A stretch of DNA of 64,000 nucleotides from Leifsonia sp. AK011 (GCF_013410945.1 NZ_JACCCH010000001.1:1550001-1614000); one strand, 5' to 3'. Numbered from the stretch's first letter, positions 27,979-37,421 are shown. The notes: generated by a model not told the origin, from the letters alone. Made by a program: numbers and translations.

Positions 27979-28545
27979 ATGCCTGACGAACAACCCGAGT
28001 TCTACATCTCCGTCGACGTCGAGACAGCGGGTCCGGTGCCGAGCATCTACTCGCTGTTGTCGGTGGGTGCCTGCGCCGTCGACCACCCGGAGCGTGGCTT
28101 CTATGTCGAGCTCGCTCCCGAACACGATGCCGCCGCCCCGGGAGCCCTTGAGGTGTCGGGGCTGTCCATGGAGGAGCTCGCCCAGGACGGCGTGCACCCG
28201 GCCCTCGCGATGGAACAGTTCGAGGCGTGGGTCGCAGAGGTCACACCGGACGGCAGCGTGCCTGTCTTCGTCGGATTCAACACCCCGTTCGACTGGATGT
28301 TCGTCGCGGACTACTTCGAGCGCCACCTCGGCCGGAACCCCTTCGGTCACTCGGCCGTCGATATCAAGTCGTACTATATGGGCAAGTTCGGCACGACTTT
28401 CGGCCGCACGAGCATGAAGCACCTCTCCCCGCAGTACCTCGGCGGGACACATCTCTCCCACAACGCCCTCGGTGATGCGCGGGACCAGGCAACTCTGTTC
28501 CGGTCGATCATCGCAGACCCGGGGTCTTCCGACGACGTGAGTTGA
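27979..28545 (+). CDS. DEDDh-type 3'-5' exonuclease domain protein
   Basis: A 188-residue DnaQ-like nuclease. The first metal-binding motif is ISVDVETAGP (Asp and Glu) and the second is VGFNTPFDWMFVADY (Asp). The third has His and Asp in SHNALGDARDQA, with the His-x4-Asp spacing of the DEDDh class. The length indicates a stand-alone exonuclease domain, as in oligoribonuclease or RNase T-like proteins, without polymerase or UvrC domains. It lies 23 bp after the aminotransferase and 10 bp before an uncharacterised gene with a possible nucleotidyltransferase fold. That pairing might suggest RNA or nucleotide metabolism, but it is only positional. Confidence 0.88.
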   Translation: MPDEQPEFYISVDVETAGPVPSIYSLLSVGACAVDHPERGFYVELAPEHDAAAPGALEVSGLSMEELAQDGVHPALAMEQFEAWVAEVTPDGSVPVFVGFNTPFDWMFVADYFERHLGRNPFGHSAVDIKSYYMGKFGTTFGRTSMKHLSPQYLGGTHLSHNALGDARDQATLFRSIIADPGSSDDVS

Positions 28546-28555
28546 AAGCGACACG

Positions 28556-29893
28556 ATGACGACCGAGAGCACCCCAAGCGAAGAGATCCAGCGCATCGTC
28601 GAGTCCGCCCAGCGCCTCGGTGTCGAGCTCGATGAGGAAGCCACGCTGCAGTGGCTCACCGCGATCGCAGCTGCGCAATCGGATGACGACCCGCTCCAGA
28701 TCGACGTGGAGAACGGCATCTTCGGTCACAAGGTGTCGATGCTCGACTTCAGCCCGCACGATCTCGCCCGCTTCCGGCAGATCGGGTCGATCGTCGAGGT
28801 GACCGGCCCGGAGGGCGTAGTCGAGGGCGCGCTCGCGCTCTCCGGCTCCGCCGCGCAGTCCAAGATCCAGAGCTTCCCCGGCGACGCGGACTTCTTCCAG
28901 CGCCTCAACATCATCGCGCCCACGCGGGCGGAGGCGAGTGACATCCTCGCGGAGGTCCTGCGCGAGAAGGTGCTCTCGACCCTCCAGGGGCCGACCTACC
29001 AGTTCCTCGAGGCCAAACTCGGCACGCATGAGACGGATGGCACCGTCAACGGTTCCCCGGTGCGCAAGGGCAGCCCCATCTCGTGGTCAGCGCCGGAGAT
29101 CGCGGTGGGGGAGATGCTGGTGGAGAAGCCGGATGGCACGACCGTCACCATCAGCTTCCGCGAGGCAGCGCACGACCCGGGATGGTGCAAGCTCGACTGG
29201 GTCGTCGCCGACCCGGAGCGTCACCAGCTCTCGAACGCGAGCAACGTCATCGACGTGACCTGGGAGGCGCCGGATGGCGAGATCGTCGCCCTGGACGGGT
29301 ACCTCGACGCGTACTTCCAGGAGGTGTACCTGGATGCGGATGCCGTTCCTGTGTTCGCCAAGGTCGCGAGCTTCGTCTCGGATGACGCGCTCGATGACTA
29401 CGTCGAGAAGCTCGAGGGCGAAGTGCGTAAGTACCTCACCAAGAATCTCAACTACGGCAAGGCCGCCAAGCGCATGTACAACGTGTTCCGGCTCTCGGGA
29501 CGCCACATGGACGCGGCCTTCGTGCGTGAGCTCTTCGACGAGCCGGCCACAATCCTCTACCAGGTCTGGTCACTGATCACGACGCTCCAGAACGCCACGG
29601 TCCCGGGTTCCTCGATCCCCATCGAGGAGGTACAGGCACAGGCCGACTCGCTCGTCCTCGACGTCGTCACGACTCTCGAGGGTGATGAGGAGGTCGAGAT
29701 CGTGTCGGCGCTCCTGGCCCTCCGCAGGACGCTGGACGGCCAGGAGACCGGTGAAGCCACGACCGCGGCGGTCGAGGCCGCGCAGACCAAGGTCGTCAAC
29801 CTCATCAACACGTTCTTCCAGGAGCGGTTGATGGAGATGCCCACCATCAGGGAGTACATCGACGGGATGCAGGCGGAGAGCCAGGCTCACTAG
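28556..29893 (+). CDS. uncharacterised protein, possible nucleotidyltransferase fold
   Basis: A 445-residue soluble acidic protein that I do not recognise by name. Residues 96-114 read SGSAAQSKIQSFPGDADFF. A Gly-Ser pair followed about 11 residues later by Asp-x-Asp (Asp110, Asp112) is the pattern of nucleotidyltransferase-fold enzymes. The C-terminal half includes YGKAAKRMYNVFRLSGRH, a helix-rich stretch resembling the helical bundle after such domains in some poly(A)-polymerase-like and viral proteins. This reading is inference from motif spacing. No signal peptide or membrane helix is seen. It follows the DEDDh exonuclease by 10 bp, so the two may be cotranscribed. Confidence 0.8.
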   Translation: MTTESTPSEEIQRIVESAQRLGVELDEEATLQWLTAIAAAQSDDDPLQIDVENGIFGHKVSMLDFSPHDLARFRQIGSIVEVTGPEGVVEGALALSGSAAQSKIQSFPGDADFFQRLNIIAPTRAEASDILAEVLREKVLSTLQGPTYQFLEAKLGTHETDGTVNGSPVRKGSPISWSAPEIAVGEMLVEKPDGTTVTISFREAAHDPGWCKLDWVVADPERHQLSNASNVIDVTWEAPDGEIVALDGYLDAYFQEVYLDADAVPVFAKVASFVSDDALDDYVEKLEGEVRKYLTKNLNYGKAAKRMYNVFRLSGRHMDAAFVRELFDEPATILYQVWSLITTLQNATVPGSSIPIEEVQAQADSLVLDVVTTLEGDEEVEIVSALLALRRTLDGQETGEATTAAVEAAQTKVVNLINTFFQERLMEMPTIREYIDGMQAESQAH

Positions 29894-29906
29894 CGGCGGA
29901 GGCCCA

Positions 29907-30938
29907 CTAGACGACGGAGTAGAGCTCGCCGACGATCGCGTCGCCGCCGAACACCTTCTCGGTGACTGCCGCAGTCACGCGCTCGCCGACCTCGAGTCCC
30001 AGCGCCCCGTGCTGCATCAGGAGCGAGAGCGCGACGGGTGCCAGCGCGCGCTGTGACCCGTCGAGAACGCGGATTGCGACCGCGGTTCCATCGTCCTCCG
30101 CGGCCACGAAGACACCCTCCGCGCCGCTCTTGGCGACCAGGCCGGTCTCCGTGATGACAGTGCGGACGGATGCGTTGTCGAGCGCCCAGGGGAACCTGCG
30201 GATGGCGGCGGCGAGTCGTCCGCCGTCATCCTCACTCTTCGCCCCCACGCGACCGACGCCCCTCGCGAGGGCGCGAAGGGTCATGGCGTGCACGGGAGCT
30301 CCGCAGCCATCGATCCCACTGTGCGAGATCGTCTCTCCGACGTAGTCCTCGACCGTGCTCAGGATCAGGCGCTGCAGCGGGTGGGAGGGGTCGAGATAGG
30401 ACTCGACCGGCCAGCCGTTCTCGACGCACGCGAGCAGGAAGGCGGCGTGCTTTCCCGAGCAGCCCATGGTGATGCGTCGAGGTTCGGTCGCGGCACGACG
30501 GGACGTCGCATCCATCGGCCAGTCGGCTGGGCACTGCAGGGCGTCCTCGTCGAGGCCGGCCCGGGTCAGGATGCTGCGCACCACCCGTACATGCTCGGGA
30601 GTGCCGATGTGGCTCGCTGCCGAGAGCACCAGCTCCTCGCCCTCGAGGCTCACGCCAGCCCGTCGGACTGCCATGGCCTGGAAGAACTTCATCGTCGATC
30701 GGGGGTAGAGGAGAGCATCGGCGTCGCCGTGCTCCGCGAGGGTGGCACCTGAGGGATCGAGAACGACTGCCGCGCCGATGTGGCTCGATTCGCGCAACCC
30801 CGACCGCACGACGACGGCGAGCTCCGCCGCGTTCGATGGCCGCAGCTCGCCCAGGACGTCGTCTGAGTGAATCAGCCGACCGACCGCAGAGCTATCGAAC
30901 GCGTCGCGCATCCACCCACCGACCGCACCCAGGATCAC
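29907..30938 (-). CDS. asparaginase II family protein
   Basis: A 343-residue protein of the asparaginase-II (thermolabile, Rhizobium-type) family, proposed to hydrolyse asparagine to aspartate and ammonia. Family segments are AELAVVVRSGLRESSHIGA, LLYPRSTMKFFQA, ITMGCSGKHAAFL and HSGIDGCGAPVHA, with conserved Ser, Lys and Cys residues. The frame is open far upstream into the GABA aminotransferase gene, but that part has no family similarity. The GTG at 30938 overlaps the aminotransferase stop as GTGA, and an ATG at 30911 is the alternative. Cotranscription with gabT fits nitrogen-source use. It converges on the gene ending at 29893 with a 13-bp gap. Confidence 0.88.
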   Translation of the reverse strand: MILGAVGGWMRDAFDSSAVGRLIHSDDVLGELRPSNAAELAVVVRSGLRESSHIGAAVVLDPSGATLAEHGDADALLYPRSTMKFFQAMAVRRAGVSLEGEELVLSAASHIGTPEHVRVVRSILTRAGLDEDALQCPADWPMDATSRRAATEPRRITMGCSGKHAAFLLACVENGWPVESYLDPSHPLQRLILSTVEDYVGETISHSGIDGCGAPVHAMTLRALARGVGRVGAKSEDDGGRLAAAIRRFPWALDNASVRTVITETGLVAKSGAEGVFVAAEDDGTAVAIRVLDGSQRALAPVALSLLMQHGALGLEVGERVTAAVTEKVFGGDAIVGELYSVV

Positions 30939-32278
30939 AGTGAGGCGAACGCCTCGTCGATGATCGCGAGCGCCTCGGTGATGAGGTCGTCGCTGATGAC
31001 GAGGCTCGGCAGGAAGCGCAGCACATTGCCGTAGGTTCCGGCCGTGAGCAGCAGCACACCCTTCTGTGCCGCGTAGGCGGCGACGGCGGTCACGGCGGCC
31101 GCATCCGGCTCGTGCGTGTCCGGCGAGACGAGCTCGATGGCGATCATCGCGCCGATCCCACGGACGTCGCCGATCACCGGGTACTTCTCCTGCAGGGCGA
31201 CCAGTCCGGGCTTGAGCACACGCTCGATGCGTCCCGCTTCGGCCAGGAGGCCTTCTGACTCGATCTGGTCGAAGACGGCGACGGCTGCGGCTGCGGCGAC
31301 GGGGTTGCCGCCGAAGGTCCCACCGAGTCCGCCGGGCTGCGCGGAGTCCATGATGTCGGCCCGACCGGTCACGCCCGCCAGAGGGAGTCCGCCAGCGATG
31401 CCCTTCGCGCTCAGAACCATGTCGGGCACCCAGCCGAAGTGCTCGCTGGCGAAGTACGCGCCGGTGCGAGCCATTCCGCTCTGGATCTCGTCCGCGATCA
31501 TGACGACGCCGTTCGCGGTGCACCACTCCTGGAGGGCGGGAAGGAAGCCATCCGCGGGAACCACGAAGCCACCCTCGCCCTGGATGGGCTCGACGACGAG
31601 GCAGGCGAGGTCGGCAGCGCCGACGGTCTTCTCGAGGTACGAGATCGTGCGCTTGGCCGCTTCGGTGCCCGACAGGCCGTCATGGAAGGGGTAGGAGTTC
31701 GGCGCACGGTAGACGTCCCCCGCGAGCGGGCCGAAGCCAGTTGCGTACGGGGCGGCCTTGAAGTTCATGGCCATCGTCAGGTTGGTGCGGCCGTGATAGG
31801 CGTGATCGAGCACGGCGACGCCGTTGCGGCCCGTGAACTTGCGAGCGATCTTGACACCGTTCTCGACGGCCTCCGCGCCCGAGTTCACGAGAACGGTCTT
31901 CTTCGCGAAGGTGCCCGGGGTGTGCTCGGCGAGCAGCTCCGCGACCCGAACGTAGCTCTCGTAGGGGGTAATGGTGAAGAGCGTGTGGGTGAGGCTCTCG
32001 AGCTGGGCCGTCGCGGCAGCGACCACCGCGTCATCTGTGTGCCCGATCGTGGTCACGCCGATGCCGGCACCGAGGTCGATGAACTGGTTGCCGTCGACAT
32101 CCACGACGATCGCGCCGTGCGCGCGCTCGATGTACACGGGCAGTGCTGCGGTGACACCCACCGGCACCACGGCGAGTCGTCGCTCGTGGAGAGCCTGTGA
32201 CTTGGGGCCGGGAATGGCCGTGACCACCCGTCGTTCCTGGGTGACAGGGGAGGATGAGACGCTGAGGGTGTCAGTCAT
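30935..32278 (-). CDS. gabT: 4-aminobutyrate (GABA) aminotransferase
   Basis: A 447-residue class III aminotransferase that transfers the amino group of GABA to 2-oxoglutarate, giving succinate semialdehyde. Actinobacterial GabT marks include IDLGAGIGVTTIGHTDDAV, VNSGAEAVENGVKIAR, DHAYHGRTNLTMAMN, VMIADEIQSGMARTG and the PLP lysine in VLSAKGIAGGLPLAG. The length is as expected. It is the first gene of a two-gene unit with the asparaginase-like gene (GTGA overlap) and is divergent from OsmC (45-bp gap). It completes the putrescine-to-GABA theme of the region. No gabD gene is adjacent. Confidence 0.94.
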   Translation of the reverse strand: MTDTLSVSSSPVTQERRVVTAIPGPKSQALHERRLAVVPVGVTAALPVYIERAHGAIVVDVDGNQFIDLGAGIGVTTIGHTDDAVVAAATAQLESLTHTLFTITPYESYVRVAELLAEHTPGTFAKKTVLVNSGAEAVENGVKIARKFTGRNGVAVLDHAYHGRTNLTMAMNFKAAPYATGFGPLAGDVYRAPNSYPFHDGLSGTEAAKRTISYLEKTVGAADLACLVVEPIQGEGGFVVPADGFLPALQEWCTANGVVMIADEIQSGMARTGAYFASEHFGWVPDMVLSAKGIAGGLPLAGVTGRADIMDSAQPGGLGGTFGGNPVAAAAAVAVFDQIESEGLLAEAGRIERVLKPGLVALQEKYPVIGDVRGIGAMIAIELVSPDTHEPDAAAVTAVAAYAAQKGVLLLTAGTYGNVLRFLPSLVISDDLITEALAIIDEAFASL

Positions 32279-32323
32279 AATGACCCCAGTTTATTCGCCC
32301 CTCCGGAGGAATGAGGCACCACC

Positions 32324-32797
32324 ATGCGCAGCGACCACGACTACCTCGTGCGCGTCCAGTGGCAGGGCAACCTCGGCACGGGAACCTCGGGTTACCGCGA
32401 GTACACGCGCGACACCGAGATCACCGCCGAGGGGATGCCGGCCATCCTGGCGTCGGCGGATGTCCCGTTCCACGGTTCAGCTGAGCGCTGGAATCCCGAA
32501 CTCCTGCTCCTTGCGGCTCTCAGCCAGTGCCACCTGCTGAGTTATCTCTACGTGGCGCTAAAGAACGACATTGTCGTGGAGTCGTATTCGGACTCGATCA
32601 GCGGGGTCCTGCGGACCACGGCGAACGGCGGTGGCAGCTTCGTCTCGGCGACATTGCGACCGGATGTGACCATCTCGAAGGGCGATCCAGAGCTCGCTGC
32701 ATCCCTTCACAAGGACGCGAGCGAACTGTGTTTCATCGCCGCTTCCGTGAACTTCCCGCTGACCCATGAACCTCGGATACAGGTCATCCATCGGTAA
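32324..32797 (+). CDS. OsmC-family peroxidase-like protein
   Basis: A 157-residue OsmC/Ohr-type protein. The two redox cysteines of the family are present: one in LSQCHLLSYLY on the central helix and one in SELCFIAASVNFPL. These would reduce organic hydroperoxides via a disulfide. Length is typical. It is divergent from gabT with 45 bp between starts and is followed by a 78-bp gap before the FKBP lipoprotein gene. The subfamily (OsmC versus Ohr or YhfA-like) cannot be fixed by eye. Confidence 0.9.
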   Translation: MRSDHDYLVRVQWQGNLGTGTSGYREYTRDTEITAEGMPAILASADVPFHGSAERWNPELLLLAALSQCHLLSYLYVALKNDIVVESYSDSISGVLRTTANGGGSFVSATLRPDVTISKGDPELAASLHKDASELCFIAASVNFPLTHEPRIQVIHR

Positions 32798-32823
32798 TCC
32801 ACATCACAGCCACAGCCGGAGTA

Positions 32824-32847
32824 CGGAATGATGGGTGGAACATTCCG
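32824..32847. promoter_or_regulatory. inverted repeat upstream of FKBP lipoprotein gene
   Basis: CGGAATG (32824-32830) and CATTCCG (32841-32847) are perfect 7-bp inverted arms around a 10-bp spacer. A competing hairpin GGTGGA (32834-32839)/TCCACC (32849-32854) overlaps it. The repeat sits about 30 bp before the GTG at 32876. An operator or a leader hairpin is possible. Function is unknown. Confidence 0.35.
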
Positions 32848-32875
32848 CTCCACCACGTTCCTGAAAGGTGCTTTC

Positions 32876-33814
32876 GTGCGCACTGCTATCCCCCTTCTTC
32901 TCACGGCAGGGCTCGTGATCTCGCTTGCGGCGTGCTCACCGGCCACCACCGCTACCGATCCGGACTGTGCAGTGACGCCCTCCGGCTCGGCCTCTGATGC
33001 AGTCAAGGTCAGCGGAGAGTTCGGCGAGGCCCCTGAGGTCGACATCCCCACCCCCACCGAGGCAGCGGAGACGCAGCGCTCCGTCGTGATTGCCGGTGAC
33101 GGCGAGGCCGTCAAGACCGGTGAGACGGTCATCGTCGAGTACACCGTCTTCAACGGCACGACGGGCGACCAGCTCGACGCGTCCCAGTACGACGGCGAGC
33201 CGACAGCCGAGTTCACCCTCGACGAGGCCCAGCTCCTCCCGGGCATCGTCAAGACGCTCACGTGCTCCACGATTGGTTCGCGCCTCGTCGGCGTCCTTCC
33301 CGCGGTCGATGCTTTCGGCGACGCCGGCCAGGAGACGCTCGGTGTGACCGCGGACGACACCCTCGTCTTCGTCGTCGACCTGGTTGAGCTGAAGCAGGCG
33401 CCCGAGGCTCTCGTGCCCGACGAGTGGACCGAGAACGTCCCGACGGTCGACCTCTCGAGCGGCACCCCCGTCGTCACGATCCCCGACGCCGACCCGCCGA
33501 CCTCGGTCGTGGTCGACATCCTTGAGGAGGGCGACGGCGATGTGGTCGAGTCCGGCGCGACCGTCGAGGTCAACTACCAGGGCGTGAGCTGGGACACCGG
33601 CGAGATCTTTGACCAGAGCTACGGCAGCGCGCCCGCGTCCTTCGCGACGACCGGTGTCATCGAGGGCTTCGGCGCTGCGCTCGTGGGTCAGAAGGTCGGC
33701 ACCAAGCTGGTCGTCGGCATCCCGCCGGAGTACGCCTATGGAACTGACCCCGAGGCTCACGAGCTCGGAGGCCAGACCCTGGTGTTCGTCGTCGAGATCC
33801 TGGGAATCGCCTAG
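32876..33814 (+). CDS. FKBP-type peptidyl-prolyl isomerase lipoprotein, two FKBP domains
   Basis: A 312-residue secreted lipoprotein: VRTAIPLLLTAGLVISLAAC is a signal peptide ending in a lipobox with Cys20. Two FKBP-type domains follow. The first (about 65-170, VKTGETVIVEYTVFNGTTG) is less typical. The second (about 215-312, VESGATVEVNYQGVSWDTG, then GFGAALVGQKVGTKLVVGIP and PEYAYG) has the conserved active-site pattern. It should speed proline isomerisation in exported proteins. The GTG at 32876 has GAAAGG 7 nt upstream. An upstream in-frame ATG (32828) would spoil the signal peptide. It ends 6 bp before dxr. Confidence 0.92.
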   Translation: MRTAIPLLLTAGLVISLAACSPATTATDPDCAVTPSGSASDAVKVSGEFGEAPEVDIPTPTEAAETQRSVVIAGDGEAVKTGETVIVEYTVFNGTTGDQLDASQYDGEPTAEFTLDEAQLLPGIVKTLTCSTIGSRLVGVLPAVDAFGDAGQETLGVTADDTLVFVVDLVELKQAPEALVPDEWTENVPTVDLSSGTPVVTIPDADPPTSVVVDILEEGDGDVVESGATVEVNYQGVSWDTGEIFDQSYGSAPASFATTGVIEGFGAALVGQKVGTKLVVGIPPEYAYGTDPEAHELGGQTLVFVVEILGIA

Positions 33815-33820
33815 CCTCCC

Positions 33821-34900
33821 ATGCGCACCGTCATCGTCCTCGGCTCGACCGGTTCGATCGGTACCCAGGCCCTGGAGGTGATCGCGAGCAATCGCGATCG
33901 CTTCCGGGTCGTGGGGCTCGCTGCCGGCTCGAATGCCGAGGCGATGGCCGAGCAGGCTCGCGAGTTCGGAGTCGAGCACACCGCACTCGGGGCTGCGGAT
34001 GCCGCATCCCTCGTTCGCGACGTGCCCGCCGACGTCGTGCTCAACGGAATCACGGGCTCCGTGGGTCTCGAGCCGACGCTGGCAGCACTCGAGGCGGGAG
34101 CGACCCTCGCCCTCGCGAACAAGGAGAGCCTCATCGTGGGTGGCGAACTCGTCACCTCGAGGGCCGCGCCCGGGCAGATCGTGCCCGTCGACTCCGAGCA
34201 CTCGGCGATCGCACAGGCGCTCCGCTCCGGCGAGCCGCGAGAAGTGCGACGGCTCGTGCTCACTGCATCGGGCGGCCCCTTCCGTGGGCGCAGCAGGGAG
34301 TCCCTCGCGAACGTCACTCCGCGCGAGGCGCTCGCGCACCCCACCTGGGACATGGGCCTCGTCGTCACGACGAATTCGTCGACCCTCGTCAACAAGGGGC
34401 TCGAGGTCATCGAGGCGCACCTGCTGTTCGGTGTTCCCTATGACCAGATCGAGGTCACCGTGCATCCACAGTCGATCGTCCACTCCATGGTGGAGTTCGT
34501 GGACGGGTCGACCATCGCCCAGGCCTCGCCGCCGGATATGCGGCTCCCGATCTCCCTGGGGCTCGATTGGCCGCACCGCGTTGCGGGTGTCGGGGTGCCC
34601 CTCGATTGGACCACGGCGAGCCAATGGACGTTCGAGCCCCTCGATAGTGCGGCGTTCCCGGCCGTCGACCTCGCCAAACAGGTCGGGTCGTCCGGCGGAA
34701 CCTATCCCGCGGTCTTCAACGCCGCGAACGAGCAGGCCGTGATCGCCTTCCACGCGGGCCGCATCGGCTATCTCGACATCGTGCCGACCATCGAGAAGGT
34801 TGTGGACGCTCACACGAGTGGCGGCGAACTCACACTGGATGGAGTGCTCGAGGCCGAAACCTGGGCGCGGGCCACGGCAGACAGCCTGCTACCAGCATGA
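33821..34900 (+). CDS. dxr: 1-deoxy-D-xylulose-5-phosphate reductoisomerase
   Basis: A 359-residue NADPH-dependent enzyme of the non-mevalonate isoprenoid pathway, making 2-C-methyl-D-erythritol 4-phosphate. NADPH-binding [14 protein letters not shown] is at the N-terminus. Metal and substrate residues lie in [11 protein letters not shown] and [10 protein letters not shown], and [13 protein letters not shown] and [12 protein letters not shown] are conserved. Length is slightly short but within the actinobacterial range. It is followed 18 bp later by the site-2 protease and then ispG, a conserved actinobacterial order. The pathway's other enzymes are outside the window. Confidence 0.97.
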   Translation: MRTVIVLGSTGSIGTQALEVIASNRDRFRVVGLAAGSNAEAMAEQAREFGVEHTALGAADAASLVRDVPADVVLNGITGSVGLEPTLAALEAGATLALANKESLIVGGELVTSRAAPGQIVPVDSEHSAIAQALRSGEPREVRRLVLTASGGPFRGRSRESLANVTPREALAHPTWDMGLVVTTNSSTLVNKGLEVIEAHLLFGVPYDQIEVTVHPQSIVHSMVEFVDGSTIAQASPPDMRLPISLGLDWPHRVAGVGVPLDWTTASQWTFEPLDSAAFPAVDLAKQVGSSGGTYPAVFNAANEQAVIAFHAGRIGYLDIVPTIEKVVDAHTSGGELTLDGVLEAETWARATADSLLPA

Positions 34901-34918
34901 GATGGGTACTCTGACGCC

Positions 34919-36247
34919 GTGGAAACCGTGCTGCTGTACATCCTGGGCATCCTGATCGTTCTCGTCGGTCTCGCGATCTCCATCGGTCTCCACGAGGTCG
35001 GCCACCTGGTCCCCGCGAAGAAATTCGGCGTGCGGGTCAGTAAGTACATGATCGGTTTCGGGCCGACGATCATCTCCTGGCGCCGGGGTGAGACCGAGTA
35101 CGGCATCAAGGCGCTTCCCCTGGGCGGCTATATCTCGATGGCCGGGATGTTCCCGCCGAAGAAGCCCGGCGAAGCTGCTCGAACGGCCACCACGAGCGTC
35201 TTCGACACGCTCGTGCAGGACGCTCGTCAGGCCAGCGCCGACACCCTGGTCGACGTGGAGGAGAAGCGGGCGTTCTACCGCCTCCCCGTGCCCAAGCGCA
35301 TCGTCATCATGCTGGGCGGGCCCGTCATGAACCTGCTCCTGGGTGTGCTCTTCTATGCGATCGTGCTCTGTGGCTTCGGTCTTCCCCAAGCGAGCACGAC
35401 TGTGGCGAGCGTCAACGAGTGCGTCATCCCGGCGACGAGCACGAGCCAGGAATGTGCCCCGGGGGATGCGGCATCCCCTGCGCTCACCGCGGGATTCCAG
35501 CCGGGCGATCGCATCGTGAGCATCAACGGCGAACCCATCACCGAGTGGAGCCAGGCCACCGAGTTCATCCGCTCGTCGCCGGGTGAGGAACTGGACTTCG
35601 TGGTGGAGCGCGACGGCAGCGAGGTCTCGCTGACCGCCATCCCACTCCTGTCGGAACGATACGTGCTGACGGAGACAGGTTCGGTGCAGGAGGATGCAGA
35701 GGGCCAGCCGGTCACGGAGGACGTCGGCTTCCTCGGCATCGGCCCCGCGACGGAGACGGTGCGCCAGCCCGTCACAGCCGTGCTTCCTGCCGTGGGGGAG
35801 AACATCGCCCGCGTCGCCCAGATCATCGTGACCCTGCCCCAACGCATCGTGGATATCGCGGTCGCCGCCTTCGGTCCGGAGGAGCGGGACCCCAACGGAC
35901 CGATCGGAGTGGTCGGGATAGGTCGTATAGCGGGCGAGATCACGAGCCTCAACACGATTCCGGTCGCCGATCGGGCAGCAAGCCTCATCCAGCTCCTCGC
36001 CTCGCTCAACGTCGCCCTCTTCGTGTTCAACCTCATCCCGCTCCTGCCCCTCGACGGTGGCCATGTTGCGGGAGCACTGTGGGAGGCCGTGCGAAGAGGG
36101 TTCGCGAAGCTCCGCGGCAAGCCGGACCCCGGCCCGGTGGATACCGCGCGATTCATCCCGATCACTCTCGTTGTCTCGGCGCTGCTCGCGGCGATGACAC
36201 TCCTGCTCGTCTATGCGGACATCGTCAAGCCGATCTCCATCCTGTAA
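34919..36247 (+). CDS. site-2-type membrane zinc metalloprotease (RseP/Rip1 family)
   Basis: A 442-residue M50 intramembrane protease. HEVGH (His25, Glu26, His29) in the first helix supplies zinc ligands and the general base. The third ligand is the Asp in LLPLDGGHVAG near the C-terminus. One PDZ domain lies between (about 185-265, LTAGFQPGDRIVSINGEPI). Homologues cleave anti-sigma factors or other membrane proteins after a first cut. The start is GTG 34919. The gene sits between dxr and ispG, as in Mycobacterium, where the equivalent is Rip1. The specific substrate is not indicated. Confidence 0.95.
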   Translation: METVLLYILGILIVLVGLAISIGLHEVGHLVPAKKFGVRVSKYMIGFGPTIISWRRGETEYGIKALPLGGYISMAGMFPPKKPGEAARTATTSVFDTLVQDARQASADTLVDVEEKRAFYRLPVPKRIVIMLGGPVMNLLLGVLFYAIVLCGFGLPQASTTVASVNECVIPATSTSQECAPGDAASPALTAGFQPGDRIVSINGEPITEWSQATEFIRSSPGEELDFVVERDGSEVSLTAIPLLSERYVLTETGSVQEDAEGQPVTEDVGFLGIGPATETVRQPVTAVLPAVGENIARVAQIIVTLPQRIVDIAVAAFGPEERDPNGPIGVVGIGRIAGEITSLNTIPVADRAASLIQLLASLNVALFVFNLIPLLPLDGGHVAGALWEAVRRGFAKLRGKPDPGPVDTARFIPITLVVSALLAAMTLLLVYADIVKPISIL

Positions 36248-36263
36248 GTCGTAGGCTTGTCTC

Positions 36264-37415
36264 GTGCCAGCAGTCAATCTCGGTCTCCCGAAGGTCCCTG
36301 AAACCCTCGCCCCTCGTCGCAAGACCCGTCAGATCCATGTCGGCAAGGTCGGTGTGGGAAGCGACTTCCCGGTCAGCGTGCAGTCGATGACGACGACGCA
36401 GACGACAAACATCAACGCCACGTTGCAGCAGATCGCGGAGCTCACGGCCTCCGGCTGCGACATCGTTCGGGTGGCGGTGCCGCATCAGGATGACGCTGAT
36501 GCGCTCAAGATCATCGCGATGAAGAGCCAGATCCCAGTGATTGCGGACATCCACTTCCAGCCCCGGTACGTCTTCGCGGCGATCGACGCCGGCGTGGGTG
36601 CCGTACGCGTGAATCCCGGCAACATCAAGAAGTTCGACGACCAGGTCGGTGCGATCGCCAAGGCGGCGAAGGATGCCGGCGTGAGCATCCGTATCGGCGT
36701 GAACGCCGGTTCGCTCGAGCCGAGCCTACTCCAGAAGTACGGTAAGGCGACCCCCGAGGCTCTCGTCGAGAGCGCGGTCTGGGAGGCGAGCCTCTTCGAG
36801 GAGCACGATTTCCACGACTTCAAGATCTCGGTCAAGCACAACGACCCCGTTGTCATGGTCAAGGCCTACCGCCTCCTCGCCGAGCGCGGCGACTGGCCGC
36901 TGCACCTCGGCGTGACGGAGGCGGGCCCCGAGTTCCAGGGCACCATCAAGTCGGCGACGGCCTTCGGCATCCTGCTCTCCGAGGGAATCGGCGACACCAT
37001 TCGAGTCTCGCTCTCCGCGCCGCCGGCGCAGGAGGTCAAGGTCGGGCTGCAGATCCTCCAGTCGCTCAACCTGCGCGAGCGCAAGCTCGAGATCGTGTCC
37101 TGCCCGAGCTGTGGCCGCGCCCAGGTTGACGTCTACACGCTCGCCAACGACGTGACTGCTGGTCTGGAAGGAATGACGGTCCCACTGCGAGTGGCTGTCA
37201 TGGGATGCGTCGTGAACGGCCCCGGCGAGGCGCGTGAGGCCGACCTCGGCGTGGCCAGCGGTAACGGCAAGGGCCAGATCTTCGTCAAGGGCGAGGTCAT
37301 CAAGACGGTGCCCGAAGCAGACATCGTCGCGACCCTCATCGAGGAGGCCAACCGCCTCGCTGCCGAGATGCCCCCGGGGGCGGTCGGCGAGCCGCTCGTC
37401 GTCACCTCGAACTGA
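36264..37415 (+). CDS. ispG: 4-hydroxy-3-methylbut-2-enyl diphosphate synthase (flavodoxin-dependent type)
   Basis: A 383-residue [4Fe-4S] enzyme converting methylerythritol cyclodiphosphate to HMBPP in the MEP pathway. The N-terminal TIM-barrel part starts with [18 protein letters not shown]. The iron-sulfur ligands are the cysteines in [10 protein letters not shown] and [13 protein letters not shown], and the following Glu is conserved. The start is GTG 36264, 16 bp after the protease. Its stop lies just before a palindromic repeat at 37422. Confidence 0.97.
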   Translation: MPAVNLGLPKVPETLAPRRKTRQIHVGKVGVGSDFPVSVQSMTTTQTTNINATLQQIAELTASGCDIVRVAVPHQDDADALKIIAMKSQIPVIADIHFQPRYVFAAIDAGVGAVRVNPGNIKKFDDQVGAIAKAAKDAGVSIRIGVNAGSLEPSLLQKYGKATPEALVESAVWEASLFEEHDFHDFKISVKHNDPVVMVKAYRLLAERGDWPLHLGVTEAGPEFQGTIKSATAFGILLSEGIGDTIRVSLSAPPAQEVKVGLQILQSLNLRERKLEIVSCPSCGRAQVDVYTLANDVTAGLEGMTVPLRVAVMGCVVNGPGEAREADLGVASGNGKGQIFVKGEVIKTVPEADIVATLIEEANRLAAEMPPGAVGEPLVVTSN

Positions 37416-37421
37416 CGTCCA

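Noticed and set aside
29907-31526. Asparaginase-like protein as a 539-residue form
   Set aside because: The first 196 or so residues are Arg-rich shadow sequence inside gabT. The GTGA overlap start at 30938 gives the family-typical length.
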